Shown piece after piece: positions 33,402 through 41,384 of a stretch of 64,000 bases of DNA. Position 1 is the first letter of the stretch; each line of letters opens with the position of its first letter. Source of the DNA: Streptomyces sp. NBC_01296 (GTDB lineage Bacteria > Actinomycetota > Actinomycetes > Streptomycetales > Streptomycetaceae); assembly GCF_035984415.1 (NCBI RefSeq), contig NZ_CP130720.1:6448001-6512000 (forward strand). The letters run 5' to 3'. The position numbers were made by a program, and so were the translations under genes. The notes beneath the pieces are model-generated. The model was not told where the DNA came from, searched no databases, and saw only the letters and a list, made by a program, of their open reading frames with translations.

Positions 33402-34355
33402 TCAGGGGATCAGAAGGGCCTTGCCCGGGATCTCGCGGGCTTCGATGGCGCGGTGCGCTTGCGCGGCCTCCGCCAGCGGGAACGTGCGCGCGATCACCGG
33501 GCGGAGCCGCCCCGCCGCCGCCTCGGCCAGGGCGTGGCCCGCCAGCCGGGTGATCTCCGCCGGCGGGAACTGGACCTCCGCGATCCCCCGCAGGGCGACG
33601 GCGCGCCGCTCCACCTCCGCCGGGTCCAGCTCCGTGAAGCCGCCGCTGGGGGCGCCGTGCGCCGAGACCCTCCCGCCGTCCCGGACCAGCCCGAACCCGG
33701 CCAGGCCCAGCGCGCCGCCGACCCCGTCCAGCAGGACGTCCACCGGCCCGCCGACCGCCTCGGTCCAGCCCGGTTCCGTGTAGTCCACCGCCCGGTCGGC
33801 GCCCAGCTGCCGGACCAGCGCCAGCTTCCGCTCGCCCCGCGCCGCACCCACCACGTACGCCCCCGCCGCCACCGCCATCTGCACCAGCAGCGTCCCCATC
33901 CCGCCGGCCGCGCCCAGGATCAGCACCCGGTCGCCCGGCTTGATCCCGACGCCCTCGACGATGCCCGAGCCGGTCACCCCGTCGTGCGCCAGCGCCGCCG
34001 CCTCCGCCGATTCCAGCCCCTCCGGGACCGGGACCAGCAGCTCCACCGGGACCCGGACCAGTTCCGCGTACGTCCCCTTCGTACCCGGGGCGGCCACCAC
34101 CCGGCGGCCCCGCCAGCCCGGGTCCACCCCCTCGCCCACCGCGACGACCGTCCCTGCGGCCGCGCCGCCCGGCACGTACGGCGGGTGGATGCCGAAGGAC
34201 TCGCCCCAGCCGCCGCGGATCTGGGTCTCCACGAAGATCGTGTCCACGGCCTCGGCCCGGACCACCACCTCGCCCGCCCCCGGCACCGGATCCGGCACTT
34301 CCACCGGCACCAGGACCTCCGGACCGCCGTACCCGTCCACCCGTACCGCCCGCAT
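33402..34355 (-). CDS. Zinc-independent quinone oxidoreductase-type MDR protein
   Basis: A 317-residue medium-chain dehydrogenase/reductase. The N-terminal GroES-like domain (MRAVRVDGYGGPEVLVPVEV) lacks the zinc-binding cysteines. The Rossmann domain carries the NADPH-binding ILGAAGGMGTLLVQMA (about 147-162). It is therefore of the quinone oxidoreductase (QOR) class and likely reduces a quinone or enone with NADPH. The ATG at 34355 gives the standard family start. Its promoter lies opposite the Asp23 cluster in a 194-bp divergent region with no clear dyad. Confidence 0.9.
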   Translation of the reverse strand: MRAVRVDGYGGPEVLVPVEVPDPVPGAGEVVVRAEAVDTIFVETQIRGGWGESFGIHPPYVPGGAAAGTVVAVGEGVDPGWRGRRVVAAPGTKGTYAELVRVPVELLVPVPEGLESAEAAALAHDGVTGSGIVEGVGIKPGDRVLILGAAGGMGTLLVQMAVAAGAYVVGAARGERKLALVRQLGADRAVDYTEPGWTEAVGGPVDVLLDGVGGALGLAGFGLVRDGGRVSAHGAPSGGFTELDPAEVERRAVALRGIAEVQFPPAEITRLAGHALAEAAAGRLRPVIARTFPLAEAAQAHRAIEAREIPGKALLIP

Positions 34356-34549
34356 GACGCTTCCCCCTGCCCTGTCCGAAAACGGCCTCGCGGCCTTGAT
34401 CACTTGCCCACTCTCCGACCTCAACCGCAGTTGAGGTCAAGGGGTGAAGGGCATCCGTTCCCGGCCGACCGGCGTAGTCCCGGTGCGCCGCCGGAGCACC
34501 GCGCATACCGTGGTGCGGAGTGAGTCCAATCCGCGCGAAGGGACACGCG

Positions 34550-34981
34550 ATGACCGAATCCACATCCGGGGGTGCCTCACGCAACCCGGCCGACCGTGGC
34601 CGCACCACCATCTCGGACGGGGTGGTCGAGAAGATCGCCGGACTCGCCGCCCGCGAGGTGGTCGGCGTCCACGCCATGGGCAGCGGCAGCGGCCTCTCCC
34701 GCACCTTCGGCGCCGTCCGCGACCGGGTGCCCGGCGGAGCGAAATCATCGGCCACCCGCGGGGTGAAGGCCGAGGTCGGCGAAGTGCAGACCGCCCTCGA
34801 CCTGGAGATCGTCGTCGACTACGGCGTGTCGATCCGCGACGTCGCGGGGGCCGTCCGTGAGAACGTCATCTCGGCGGTCGAGCGGATGACTGGCCTGGAG
34901 GTCGTCGAGGTCAACATCGCGGTCAGCGACGTGAAGCTGCCCGACGAGCCCGACGAGGAGCCGGAGTCCCGACTCCAGTGA
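34550..34981 (+). CDS. Asp23/Gls24-family envelope stress protein (first copy)
   Basis: A 143-residue Asp23 domain protein. GRTTISDGVVEKIAGLAAREV (about 15-37) and LDLEIVVDYGVSIRDVAGAVRENV with VEVNIAVSDVKLP mark the domain. Its acidic tail PDEPDEEPESRLQ is a common feature. Asp23 proteins in Firmicutes bind the membrane anchor AmaP and respond to envelope stress; an AmaP homologue is encoded four genes downstream. GAAGGGA precedes the ATG. It is the first gene of a five-gene operon. Confidence 0.92.
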   Translation: MTESTSGGASRNPADRGRTTISDGVVEKIAGLAAREVVGVHAMGSGSGLSRTFGAVRDRVPGGAKSSATRGVKAEVGEVQTALDLEIVVDYGVSIRDVAGAVRENVISAVERMTGLEVVEVNIAVSDVKLPDEPDEEPESRLQ

Positions 34982-34995
34982 AGGAGGAGCCCCCC

Positions 34996-35178
34996 ATGAG
35001 GATGGCCGTCGTCGGCCTCTTCGCCGGCATGGCGCTCGCGTTCGCCGGATACTTCGGCGGATTCGGGGCCTTCCTGCTGGTGGCGGCGCTCGGCGCCATC
35101 GGCTTCATCGCCGGGCGGTTCCTGGACGGGGATCTGGAGCCCGGCGCCTTCTTCCGCCCCCGCGACCGCGACAGGTGA
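34996..35178 (+). CDS. Small membrane protein of the Asp23 cluster (DUF2273-like)
   Basis: A 60-residue protein with two closely spaced hydrophobic helices (MAVVGLFAGMALAFAGYFGG and GAFLLVAALGAIGFIAG) and a charged tail EPGAFFRPRDRDR. A strong AAGGAGGAG site lies 7 nt before the ATG at 34996. Small proteins of the DUF2273 type commonly sit between Asp23 and AmaP genes. It is probably a membrane partner in the same complex. Confidence 0.85.
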   Translation: MRMAVVGLFAGMALAFAGYFGGFGAFLLVAALGAIGFIAGRFLDGDLEPGAFFRPRDRDR

Positions 35179-35185
35179 GGCCCCG

Positions 35186-35611
35186 ATGACCACGCCACGG
35201 GTGGTTCCCCCACACGCGCCCCCCGCCGAACGGGGGGCCACCCGGATCGCCGACCGGGTCGTCGCCAAGATCGCGGCCCAGGCCGCCCGGGAGGCGCTCG
35301 CCGCACAGCCGGACGGGCCGCCCCGGGCCGTCGGGCCCGCGGGCGCCCCCGGTTCCGCCGGGGCCGCCACCGGGCAGGCCGCCCCGCACGCCACCGTCAC
35401 CGTGCACCACGACATCGCCCGGGTACGGGTGAGCCTGGAGCTCGACTACCCCTGCGACCTCGCCGCCCGGTGCGCTGCCGTCCGCAGCCGGGTCGTCCGC
35501 CGCGTCGAGGAGTACGCCGGCATGTCCGTGCCCGAGGTGGACATCGACATCGAGCACCTGCACTCCGCGCACACCCGCACCGCCGCCCTACGGGACCGGA
35601 AGCCGCGGTGA
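35186..35611 (+). CDS. Asp23/Gls24-family protein (second copy)
   Basis: A 141-residue protein that repeats the Asp23 pattern: TRIADRVVAKIAAQAAREAL (about residues 14-35), then HATVTVHHDIARVRVSLELDYP and YAGMSVPEVDIDIEHL. It differs from the first copy by an Ala/Pro/Gly-rich insertion (residues 40-65). It begins 7 bp after the small membrane gene, and its stop overlaps the next gene's start by four bases (GTGA). Confidence 0.88.
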   Translation: MTTPRVVPPHAPPAERGATRIADRVVAKIAAQAAREALAAQPDGPPRAVGPAGAPGSAGAATGQAAPHATVTVHHDIARVRVSLELDYPCDLAARCAAVRSRVVRRVEEYAGMSVPEVDIDIEHLHSAHTRTAALRDRKPR

Positions 35612-36210
35612 CGGCGCCCGCCCCCGGCCAAGCCCCGCCCCGGGAAGCGGCCCCGGCCCGCGTCCGCCGCTTCCGGTCCGCCCGGCGGATCCCGTCCGCG
35701 CTGACGGCACTGGCCGTGCTCGGGGTGGCGGGCCTGTTCCTGTACGACCTCGCCGCAGTACGGGCCGGCCGCCCCGGCATGCAGTGGCGTGGGGAACTCG
35801 CCCACCAGCTGGAGCGGCACACTGCCGCGGAACCGTGGGTGCTCGTCGGCGCCGGGGTCCTCGCCGTGGCCGGGGCGGTGCTCCTGTTCCTCGCGCTGAC
35901 CCCCGGGCTCCGCGGGCTCCTGCCGATGCGGACGCCGGACCCGGACGGCGGGCTACGGGCCGGGCTCGGCCGCAAGGCCGCCGCGCTGGTGCTGCGCGAC
36001 CGGGCCATGGAGGTGTCCGGGGTGCGTTCGGCTCGGGTCGCGGTGCGGCGCTCCCGCGTCGCGATCCGGGCGCAGTCCCACTTCCGCGAGCTGGACGACG
36101 TACGGGCCGACCTGGAGGAGGTCCTGGCCGTCGGCATCGGGGAACTGGGCCTCGCGCACGCGCCGAAGCCGCGGGTACGGGTCACCAGGGCCCCCGTCGG
36201 GAAGAGGTGA
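35608..36210 (+). CDS. DUF6286-type membrane protein of the Asp23 cluster
   Basis: A 200-residue protein with two membrane helices (about residues 30-50 and 80-103) and a C-terminal soluble domain. The C-terminal part (GLGRKAAALVLRDRAMEVSGVRSARVAVRRSRVAIRAQS) resembles AmaP-like and DUF6286 proteins found beside Asp23 genes in actinobacteria. The GTG start overlaps the upstream stop. It is predicted to place an Asp23-interacting domain at the membrane; this is by analogy. Confidence 0.82.
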   Translation: MTAPAPGQAPPREAAPARVRRFRSARRIPSALTALAVLGVAGLFLYDLAAVRAGRPGMQWRGELAHQLERHTAAEPWVLVGAGVLAVAGAVLLFLALTPGLRGLLPMRTPDPDGGLRAGLGRKAAALVLRDRAMEVSGVRSARVAVRRSRVAIRAQSHFRELDDVRADLEEVLAVGIGELGLAHAPKPRVRVTRAPVGKR

Positions 36211-36214
36211 GGGG

Positions 36215-36790
36215 ATGCTCGGGACGGTGAACCGGATCCTGCTCGGGATCATCGGCGCCGTGCTGCTCGGCGCCGGGGTGGCGGTTCTGACGGCGCTGCG
36301 GCCGCTCGGCGGCCGCCACGAGCCGCTGCTGTCCGCGGCGACCCGTGAGCGGTACTGGCACGCCGAGGGCTGGTGGTGGTGGGCGGTGGTCGCCGGGCTC
36401 GGGGTGTGTGTGGTGCTCGCGCTGTGGTGGCTGCTGGCGCAGCTGCGGCGCTCGCGGCTGCCCGCGGTGTTGGTGGACACCGGAGACGGGGCGTTCGCGG
36501 TGCTGCGCGGGCGGGCGTTGGAGGAGGCGGTGGCCGCGGAGGCGGGGGCGCTGGACGGGGTCGCCCGGTGCCGCGTGGCCCTGCGGGGCAAGCAGGGCCG
36601 CCGGAGCCGGCGCGCGGGCCCGAAGCTGCGGATGGAGCTGGAACTGGAGCCGCACGCCGTGCCGGCCGACGCCCTGGCGGGGCTGGCCGGGCCGGTGCTC
36701 AGCCACGCCCGCCGGACGGCGGGCCTCCCCGAACTGCCCGCGGAGGCCCGCTTCCGGATCACCTCCCACCGCGCCCGGCGGGTGACCTGA
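36215..36790 (+). CDS. amaP: Alkaline-shock response membrane anchor AmaP-like protein
   Basis: A 191-residue protein with two N-terminal membrane helices (about residues 7-29 and 53-74) and a cytoplasmic domain with LVDTGDGAFAVLRGRALEEAVAAE, typical of AmaP. In Staphylococcus AmaP tethers Asp23 to the membrane. It is the last gene of the five-gene cluster and stops 6 bp before the end of the convergent SDR gene. Confidence 0.85.
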   Translation: MLGTVNRILLGIIGAVLLGAGVAVLTALRPLGGRHEPLLSAATRERYWHAEGWWWWAVVAGLGVCVVLALWWLLAQLRRSRLPAVLVDTGDGAFAVLRGRALEEAVAAEAGALDGVARCRVALRGKQGRRSRRAGPKLRMELELEPHAVPADALAGLAGPVLSHARRTAGLPELPAEARFRITSHRARRVT

Positions 36791-36796
36791 AGGGCT

Positions 36797-37552
36797 TCAG
36801 AAACCGTGGCGCGAGCCGCCGTCGACCGGGAGCATGACGCCCGTCAGGTACGAGGCCGCGGGCGACAGCAGGAACGCCGCCGAGCGGCCGAACTCCTCCG
36901 GGGTGCCGTAGCGGCGCAGCGGAATGCCGGCCTCGTTGGCCGCGCGGGCCGTCGCCGCATCGCCCGACAGGGCGTCGAGCTCGCGGACGCGGTCGGTGTC
37001 GATCCGGGCCGGCAGCAGCCCTACGACGCGGATGCCGCGCGGTCCGAGCTCCACCGACAGGGACTTGGCGAAGCCCGCCAGCCCCGGCCGCAGGCCGTTG
37101 GAGATCGTCAGACCCGGGATCGGCTCGTGGACCGAGCCCGACAGGACGAAGCCGATGACCCCGCCCTCGCCCAGCTCGGCCGCCGCCGCGCGGGCCAGGC
37201 GCACGGCGCCCAGGAAGACCGCTTCGAACGCCGCGGCCCACTGCTCGTCGGTGTTGCTCGCCGCCGAACCGGGGGCGGGGCCGCCGACGCTGATGAGGAT
37301 GCCGTCCAAGCGGCCGAAGCGTTCCTTCGCGGTGGCGACGAGCGCGGCCGCCGCCTCCGGGTCGGAGTTGTCCGCGGCGATCCCCACCGCGTCCGGACCC
37401 AGCGAGGCCGCTGCTTCGGCGGCGCGGGCCGCGTCGCGGCCCGTCACGATCACCTTCGCGCCGTCCGCCGCCAGTTCGCGCGCCGAGGCGAAGCCCAGGC
37501 CGCGGGTGGCTCCGGTGACGACGTAGACACGGTCTTTCAGTCCAAGATCCAT
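36797..37552 (-). CDS. Atypical short-chain dehydrogenase/reductase lacking the canonical Tyr-x3-Lys
   Basis: A 251-residue SDR with a normal nucleotide-binding motif VVTGATRGLGFASA (about 11-24), the structural ISVGGP in place of NNAG, and the C-terminal SYLTGVMLPVDGG. The catalytic segment reads SGSVHEPIPGLTISNGLRPG, so the usual Tyr-x-x-x-Lys pair is replaced by Ser-Asn-x-x-Arg. A known SDR subgroup has this change. Either it uses another catalytic residue or it is a binding protein. It is upstream of, but convergent with, no regulator; neighbours give no substrate. Confidence 0.85.
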   Translation of the reverse strand: MDLGLKDRVYVVTGATRGLGFASARELAADGAKVIVTGRDAARAAEAAASLGPDAVGIAADNSDPEAAAALVATAKERFGRLDGILISVGGPAPGSAASNTDEQWAAAFEAVFLGAVRLARAAAAELGEGGVIGFVLSGSVHEPIPGLTISNGLRPGLAGFAKSLSVELGPRGIRVVGLLPARIDTDRVRELDALSGDAATARAANEAGIPLRRYGTPEEFGRSAAFLLSPAASYLTGVMLPVDGGSRHGF

Positions 37553-37562
37553 GCCCGATACG

Positions 37563-38357
37563 CTACGCCGTCGGCGCCGGCTCCCGCTCCGGGGTGGCGC
37601 CGGCCGCCGCGGCCGCCGCACGGTCGCGCTTCTCGCGCCGTACGAGGACCAGCCAGCCCACCGGCACCGAAGCGGCGAACAGCCACCACTGCACGGCGTA
37701 CGCCATGTGCGGGCCGATCGAGTCGTGGTCGGGATCGGCGACCGTCTCCGGGCTGCCGCCCGCCGGGGCCGGAGCGGTGAGCTCCAGGTAGCCGCCGAGC
37801 ACGGGCTTGCCCAGGTACTCCGCCTGCTGGGCGCTGTTGATCAGCATCACCTGGCGGTCCGGCAGGCCCTTGCGGTTCTTGATGCCGCTGCCGCCGCTCG
37901 TCTCGTCGGCCTTCAGCCGGCCGGTGACCGTCACCTCGCCCGAGGGCGCGGCCGGCACGGCCGGGTACGCGCGCGGGTCGTCGCCGCCCGCCACCCAGCC
38001 GCGGTTGACCAGCACCACGCGGCCGTCGGCCAACACCAGCGGGGTCAGGACGTGGACGCCGACCTTGTCGTCGTTGTCGGTGCGCATCCGGACGACGACC
38101 TCGTGCGCGGTGTCGTACGTCCCGGTGGCGGTGACGGCACGCCAGTAGTCGGCGCGCGGGACCTGGTGGCCGGGGGAGGTCACCTCGGTCATCGGGACCG
38201 GCTTCGCGGCCAGGTTCGACGCGATCAGCTCGTTCTGCGCGACCCGGTGCTCATGGCGGTGGTACTGCCAGAACCCCAGCTTGATCATCGCGGGGATGAG
38301 GGCGAGGGCGATGAGGGTGAGGCACACCCATTGCCGGGTCAGCACAAAGCGGTACAC
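37563..38357 (-). CDS. SURF1-family cytochrome oxidase assembly protein
   Basis: A 264-residue protein with one N-terminal and one C-terminal membrane helix (about residues 9-29 and 229-247) and a periplasm-side domain. The SURF1 hallmarks are LGFWQYHRHEHR near the N-terminus, VLVNRGWVAGG in the middle and HMAYAVQWWLFA at the last helix. SURF1 helps to assemble the aa3 cytochrome oxidase and its heme. A GTG start at 38357 gives the conserved MYRFVLTRQW N-terminus. It lies 10 bp upstream of the SDR gene on the same strand. Confidence 0.92.
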   Translation of the reverse strand: MYRFVLTRQWVCLTLIALALIPAMIKLGFWQYHRHEHRVAQNELIASNLAAKPVPMTEVTSPGHQVPRADYWRAVTATGTYDTAHEVVVRMRTDNDDKVGVHVLTPLVLADGRVVLVNRGWVAGGDDPRAYPAVPAAPSGEVTVTGRLKADETSGGSGIKNRKGLPDRQVMLINSAQQAEYLGKPVLGGYLELTAPAPAGGSPETVADPDHDSIGPHMAYAVQWWLFAASVPVGWLVLVRREKRDRAAAAAAGATPEREPAPTA

Positions 38358-38433
38358 GCCCACGACGGTACCCCCAGCCGGGAAGACCCCGGTGGCCGGG
38401 TGGCCGTCCGGGGTCTGAAGGGGAACGGGGAAG

Positions 38434-38478
38434 GGGAACGGGCCGGAGGGGAACGGGCCGGAGGAGAACGGGCCGGAG
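38434..38478. repeat. Three 15-bp tandem repeats
   Basis: GGGAACGGGCCGGAG is present at 38434-38448 and 38449-38463, with GAGAACGGGCCGGAG at 38464-38478 and a degenerate copy before them. The array lies between the SURF1 start and the zinc-ribbon gene end and has no evident coding role. Confidence 0.8.
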
Positions 38479-38488
38479 GGCCGGCGGG

Positions 38489-38722
38489 TCACACGCGGTC
38501 GACGATGCCCACCTTCCCTTCCGCGCGGGCGCAGTGCGCCCCGCAGAACCACTGGCCCTCGACCTCGACGCCCTGCCCGATGATCTGCACACGGCAGTGC
38601 TCGCAGATGGGCGCCATGCGGTGGATGGCGCAGGAGAAGCAGTCGAAGACGTGCACGCTGCCCTGCGCGTGCACTTCGAAGGACATGCCGTAATCGTTTC
38701 CGCAGACCTCACAACGTGCCAT
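38489..38722 (-). CDS. Small cysteine-rich zinc-ribbon (metallothionein-like) protein
   Basis: A 77-residue protein with Cys pairs that fit two zinc sites: CEVCGNDYG at the start, CFSCAIHRMAP and CEHC in the middle, and WFCGAHCAR near the end. It resembles proteins annotated as prokaryotic metallothionein in actinobacteria. The Cys-x2-Cys pattern favours a structural or storage metal site. No catalytic motif is visible. It is on the same strand as SURF1 and the exonuclease gene. Confidence 0.85.
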   Translation of the reverse strand: MARCEVCGNDYGMSFEVHAQGSVHVFDCFSCAIHRMAPICEHCRVQIIGQGVEVEGQWFCGAHCARAEGKVGIVDRV

Positions 38723-38786
38723 GCGCCACAGGGTGGGACCGGACGGGCGGAACGCGGAAGCGGATGCCGGGCGAGTCGCCCGACGC

Positions 38787-39758
38787 TCACCCGTCTGCCG
38801 CAGCCACGTCCCGCAGGAGTTGGGTGAAGGCCGCCTCGTCGACCACCGGCGTACCGAAGGACTTCGCCTTGACCGTCTTGGAAGTGGCCGAGTCGGGGTC
38901 GTTCGTCACGAGCAGGCTCGTGAGCCGCGACACACTCGTCGCGACGTGCAGGCCCGCCTCGATCGCCCGGTCCTCCAGCAGCTCCCGGTCCACCGAGGTG
39001 TCACCCGAGAAGGCGATCCGCATGCCCTGCTTCAGCGGCCTGCCGTCCTCGAAGCGCCCCGGGTTCGGGTGCGGGCACGGCGGCCGCTTGCGCGAGGGCC
39101 GCCAGCTGCCGCTCCCGTACGAGGCCTGCTGCCCGATCCGCGGGGTGACGGGGGAGTCCGACCACTCCGTCAGCGGCCGGCATTCCAGCAGGGGCAGCCG
39201 TACGCCGTCCCGCGCGGCGGCGTGCAGCGACGGACGGAACGCCTCCGCGAGCACGCGGGCGTCGTCGAGCGCGTGGTGGGCGCGCTGCTGGACCACGCCG
39301 AAGTGCGCGGCGAGCGACTCCAGCTTGTGGTTGGGCAGCGGGAGGTTCAGCTCCTTCGACAGGGCGATGGTGCACAGCCGCTGACGGACCGGTGCGGTCA
39401 CGGCGGCCCGCGCGTACTCGCGGGCGATCATCTGCCAGTCGAAGATGGCGTTGTGCGCGACCAGCACCCGGTCCGCGAGCCGGCCCGCGAACTCCTCGGC
39501 GATGTCCTTGAAGAGCGGTGCGTCCTGGAGCACGTCGCTGGTGAGTCCGTGGATCCAGACCGGGCCCGGGTCCCGCTGCGGGTTGACCAGGGTGTACCAG
39601 TGGTCCTCCACATTGCCCTGCCCGTCGAGCCGGTAGACGGCGGCGGAGATTATCCGGTCGTCGCGAGCGAGCCCGGTCGTCTCCACGTCGACGACCGCGT
39701 ACCCCTCTGGGTACGCGGTCGGCCACGTCGTCTCTGCGGTCGTACGGTCGTCGAGCAT
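38787..39758 (-). CDS. DEDDh 3'-5' exonuclease with C-terminal BRCT domain (DnaQ-like)
   Basis: A 323-residue DnaQ-fold protein. Exo I is AVVDVETTG (about residues 20-28), Exo II VAHNAIFDWQMI and Exo III the DEDDh motif HHALDDARV. The last ~85 residues, from MRIAFSGDTSVDRELLEDRA to TPVVDEAAFTQLL, form a BRCT-like domain. It probably edits or degrades DNA ends in repair rather than in the replicative polymerase. The ATG at 39758 was preferred over a GTG at 39779 because it matches the family start MLDDRTTA; neither has a strong ribosome-binding site. Confidence 0.9.
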   Translation of the reverse strand: MLDDRTTAETTWPTAYPEGYAVVDVETTGLARDDRIISAAVYRLDGQGNVEDHWYTLVNPQRDPGPVWIHGLTSDVLQDAPLFKDIAEEFAGRLADRVLVAHNAIFDWQMIAREYARAAVTAPVRQRLCTIALSKELNLPLPNHKLESLAAHFGVVQQRAHHALDDARVLAEAFRPSLHAAARDGVRLPLLECRPLTEWSDSPVTPRIGQQASYGSGSWRPSRKRPPCPHPNPGRFEDGRPLKQGMRIAFSGDTSVDRELLEDRAIEAGLHVATSVSRLTSLLVTNDPDSATSKTVKAKSFGTPVVDEAAFTQLLRDVAAADG

Positions 39759-39804
39759 GGTCACAGAGGATATCGGCACGGACCGACACCCGGGGCCCGA
39801 TGGG

Positions 39805-40452
39805 CTAGGGGGCGGCCAGCAGGGAGCGTACGAGGGCCCGTACGGACAGCAGGAACAGCCTTTCCGGATCCGCCGGGCGGGCCAGGGCGCGGCCGAGTTC
39901 CGGGTCGTCGGGGGCGGCGGTGGAGGTCTCCCCGGCGGAGCCGGGGGGTGGGTCCCAGAGGTCGCTCTCGGCGGGGGACTGGGCGGGGGAGCGCTCGCGG
40001 TTGCGCTCCACGAGGAGGAAGCCGACGATCTGGAACTGGACCGCGCGCACCGCGTCGGCGGCCCGGGCCCCGCGCAGCCCGGCGGCGTGCACCTCGTGGA
40101 CCAGGGCCTGCTGGGCGGGCAGGAACATCCGCTCGGTGAGCCCGCGTTCGTGGACCATCGCGATCAGGTGCGGCCGCTCGCGCAGTTCGCGGCGCAGGAT
40201 CCGGGCCACGGAGAGGATCCGCTCGGTGGGGGTGCGGCCGGCCGGCCGGATCTCGCCCATGTCCCGGACGGTCCGCTCCACGAGGGCGTCGAGCAGTGAT
40301 TCGCGGTTGCCGACGTGCCAGTAGATGGAGGTGACCGCGGTGCCCAGCTCGGCGGCGAGTTTGCGCATGGTGAGGGCGGCCGGGCCGTGCTGCTTGACCA
40401 GGCGGGTGGCCGCCTCCAGCACCTCTTCGCGGGTGAGCGTGGTTCTGGCCAT
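39805..40452 (-). CDS. TetR-family transcriptional regulator
   Basis: A 215-residue TetR protein with the N-terminal helix-turn-helix MRKLAAELGTAVTSIYWHVG (about residues 29-48) and a helical ligand domain. It contains a Pro/Ser-rich loop (about 165-190). It is divergent from the acetoacetate decarboxylase operon; the 122-bp spacer carries a perfect dyad, TGTAAC-TGT-GTTACA. It is therefore probably the local repressor, released by a pathway intermediate. Confidence 0.93.
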   Translation of the reverse strand: MARTTLTREEVLEAATRLVKQHGPAALTMRKLAAELGTAVTSIYWHVGNRESLLDALVERTVRDMGEIRPAGRTPTERILSVARILRRELRERPHLIAMVHERGLTERMFLPAQQALVHEVHAAGLRGARAADAVRAVQFQIVGFLLVERNRERSPAQSPAESDLWDPPPGSAGETSTAAPDDPELGRALARPADPERLFLLSVRALVRSLLAAP

Positions 40453-40523
40453 GGCCGTCCCGCCATTCTGTCGGATCGTCAGTTCTGGTCCGTGCAGGGG
40501 TCTTTACCCTTCATCGGTGGCGG

Positions 40524-40538
40524 TGTAACTGTGTTACA
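40524..40538. promoter_or_regulatory. Perfect 15-bp dyad, candidate TetR operator
   Basis: TGTAAC (40524-40529), TGT, GTTACA (40533-40538) is an exact inverted repeat 37 bp upstream of the first catabolic gene and 72 bp upstream of tetR. It is the only AT-richer dyad in the spacer and its form suits a TetR dimer. Confidence 0.65.
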
Positions 40539-40574
40539 GAACCGATCCGCTCAAGACGAGGGATGGTGCGAGAC

Positions 40575-41384
40575 ATGGCACGCGTACGGTACGGAGCGCG
40601 CACCGGGGCCGAGATCACGGCGTCGCGCGAGAAGAGCGCCAAGCTCCCCGACATCTGGTCCACCGGTGTGGTGGCGGTCTGGGAGAGCGACCCGGACGTG
40701 GTGGCGGCGGTCCTGCCGCCACCGCTCAAGCCCGCCGAGCGGCCCCTCGTACGGGCCAACATCAGCAAGGTCGACCTGCCCGGCTACCCCCTCGGTGCCG
40801 GCTCGGTGGCCGTCGCCGCGCAGCACGGCGGGGTCGAGGGCTGGTACCCGCTGGTCATGCCGATGACCCACGAGCGGGCCCTGATCGGCGGCCGCGAGGT
40901 CTTCGGCGAGCCGAAGAAGCTGGGCGAGGTCGGCGTCGAGCGCGACGGCCTCGTCGTACGGGCGTCCCTGGCCCGGCACGGGATCGCCTTCGTGGAGGTG
41001 CGCGGGGCGGTGGACCGCGTCCTGCCGCTGCCCGAACCGGCCGCCAAGACCGACTTCTACTTCAAGTTCCTGCCGGCGGTGGACGGTTCGGGCTTCGACG
41101 CCGACCCGGTGCTCGTCCACGTCACCCGCAACGAGAAGGTCCGCAAGCTGGAGCACATCACCGGTGACGTGGTCCTGCGCGAGTCGATGTTCGATCCCGT
41201 GGCCGACCTCCCCGTACGCCGGATCGTGGAGATCACCATCGGCGAGAAGACCACCGACCAGAAGGGCCGCGTCGTCGAGCGGGTCAGCGCCCAGGCCCTC
41301 CTCCCGTACATCCATCAGCGCTACGACGACCCGATGCAGATCCTCGACGCGCCCCCGGAGGGATCGTCAGGGGGGAGGGGCTGA
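40575..41384 (+). CDS. Acetoacetate decarboxylase-family protein
   Basis: A 269-residue ADC-fold protein. The catalytic lysine region is GREVFGEPKKLGEV (Lys114-Lys115), the pair that forms the Schiff base in acetoacetate decarboxylase. The length matches the family. Many family members act on larger beta-keto acids or are hydrolase-like, so true acetone formation is not assured. The ATG at 40575 follows GGGATGG. It is the first gene of a TetR-controlled operon, and its stop shares a base with the next start (TGATG). Confidence 0.9.
   Translation: MARVRYGARTGAEITASREKSAKLPDIWSTGVVAVWESDPDVVAAVLPPPLKPAERPLVRANISKVDLPGYPLGAGSVAVAAQHGGVEGWYPLVMPMTHERALIGGREVFGEPKKLGEVGVERDGLVVRASLARHGIAFVEVRGAVDRVLPLPEPAAKTDFYFKFLPAVDGSGFDADPVLVHVTRNEKVRKLEHITGDVVLRESMFDPVADLPVRRIVEITIGEKTTDQKGRVVERVSAQALLPYIHQRYDDPMQILDAPPEGSSGGRG

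Noticed and set aside
38434..38478. Possible CRISPR array
   Set aside because: The three 15-bp repeats are directly tandem with no spacers, and there are no cas genes.
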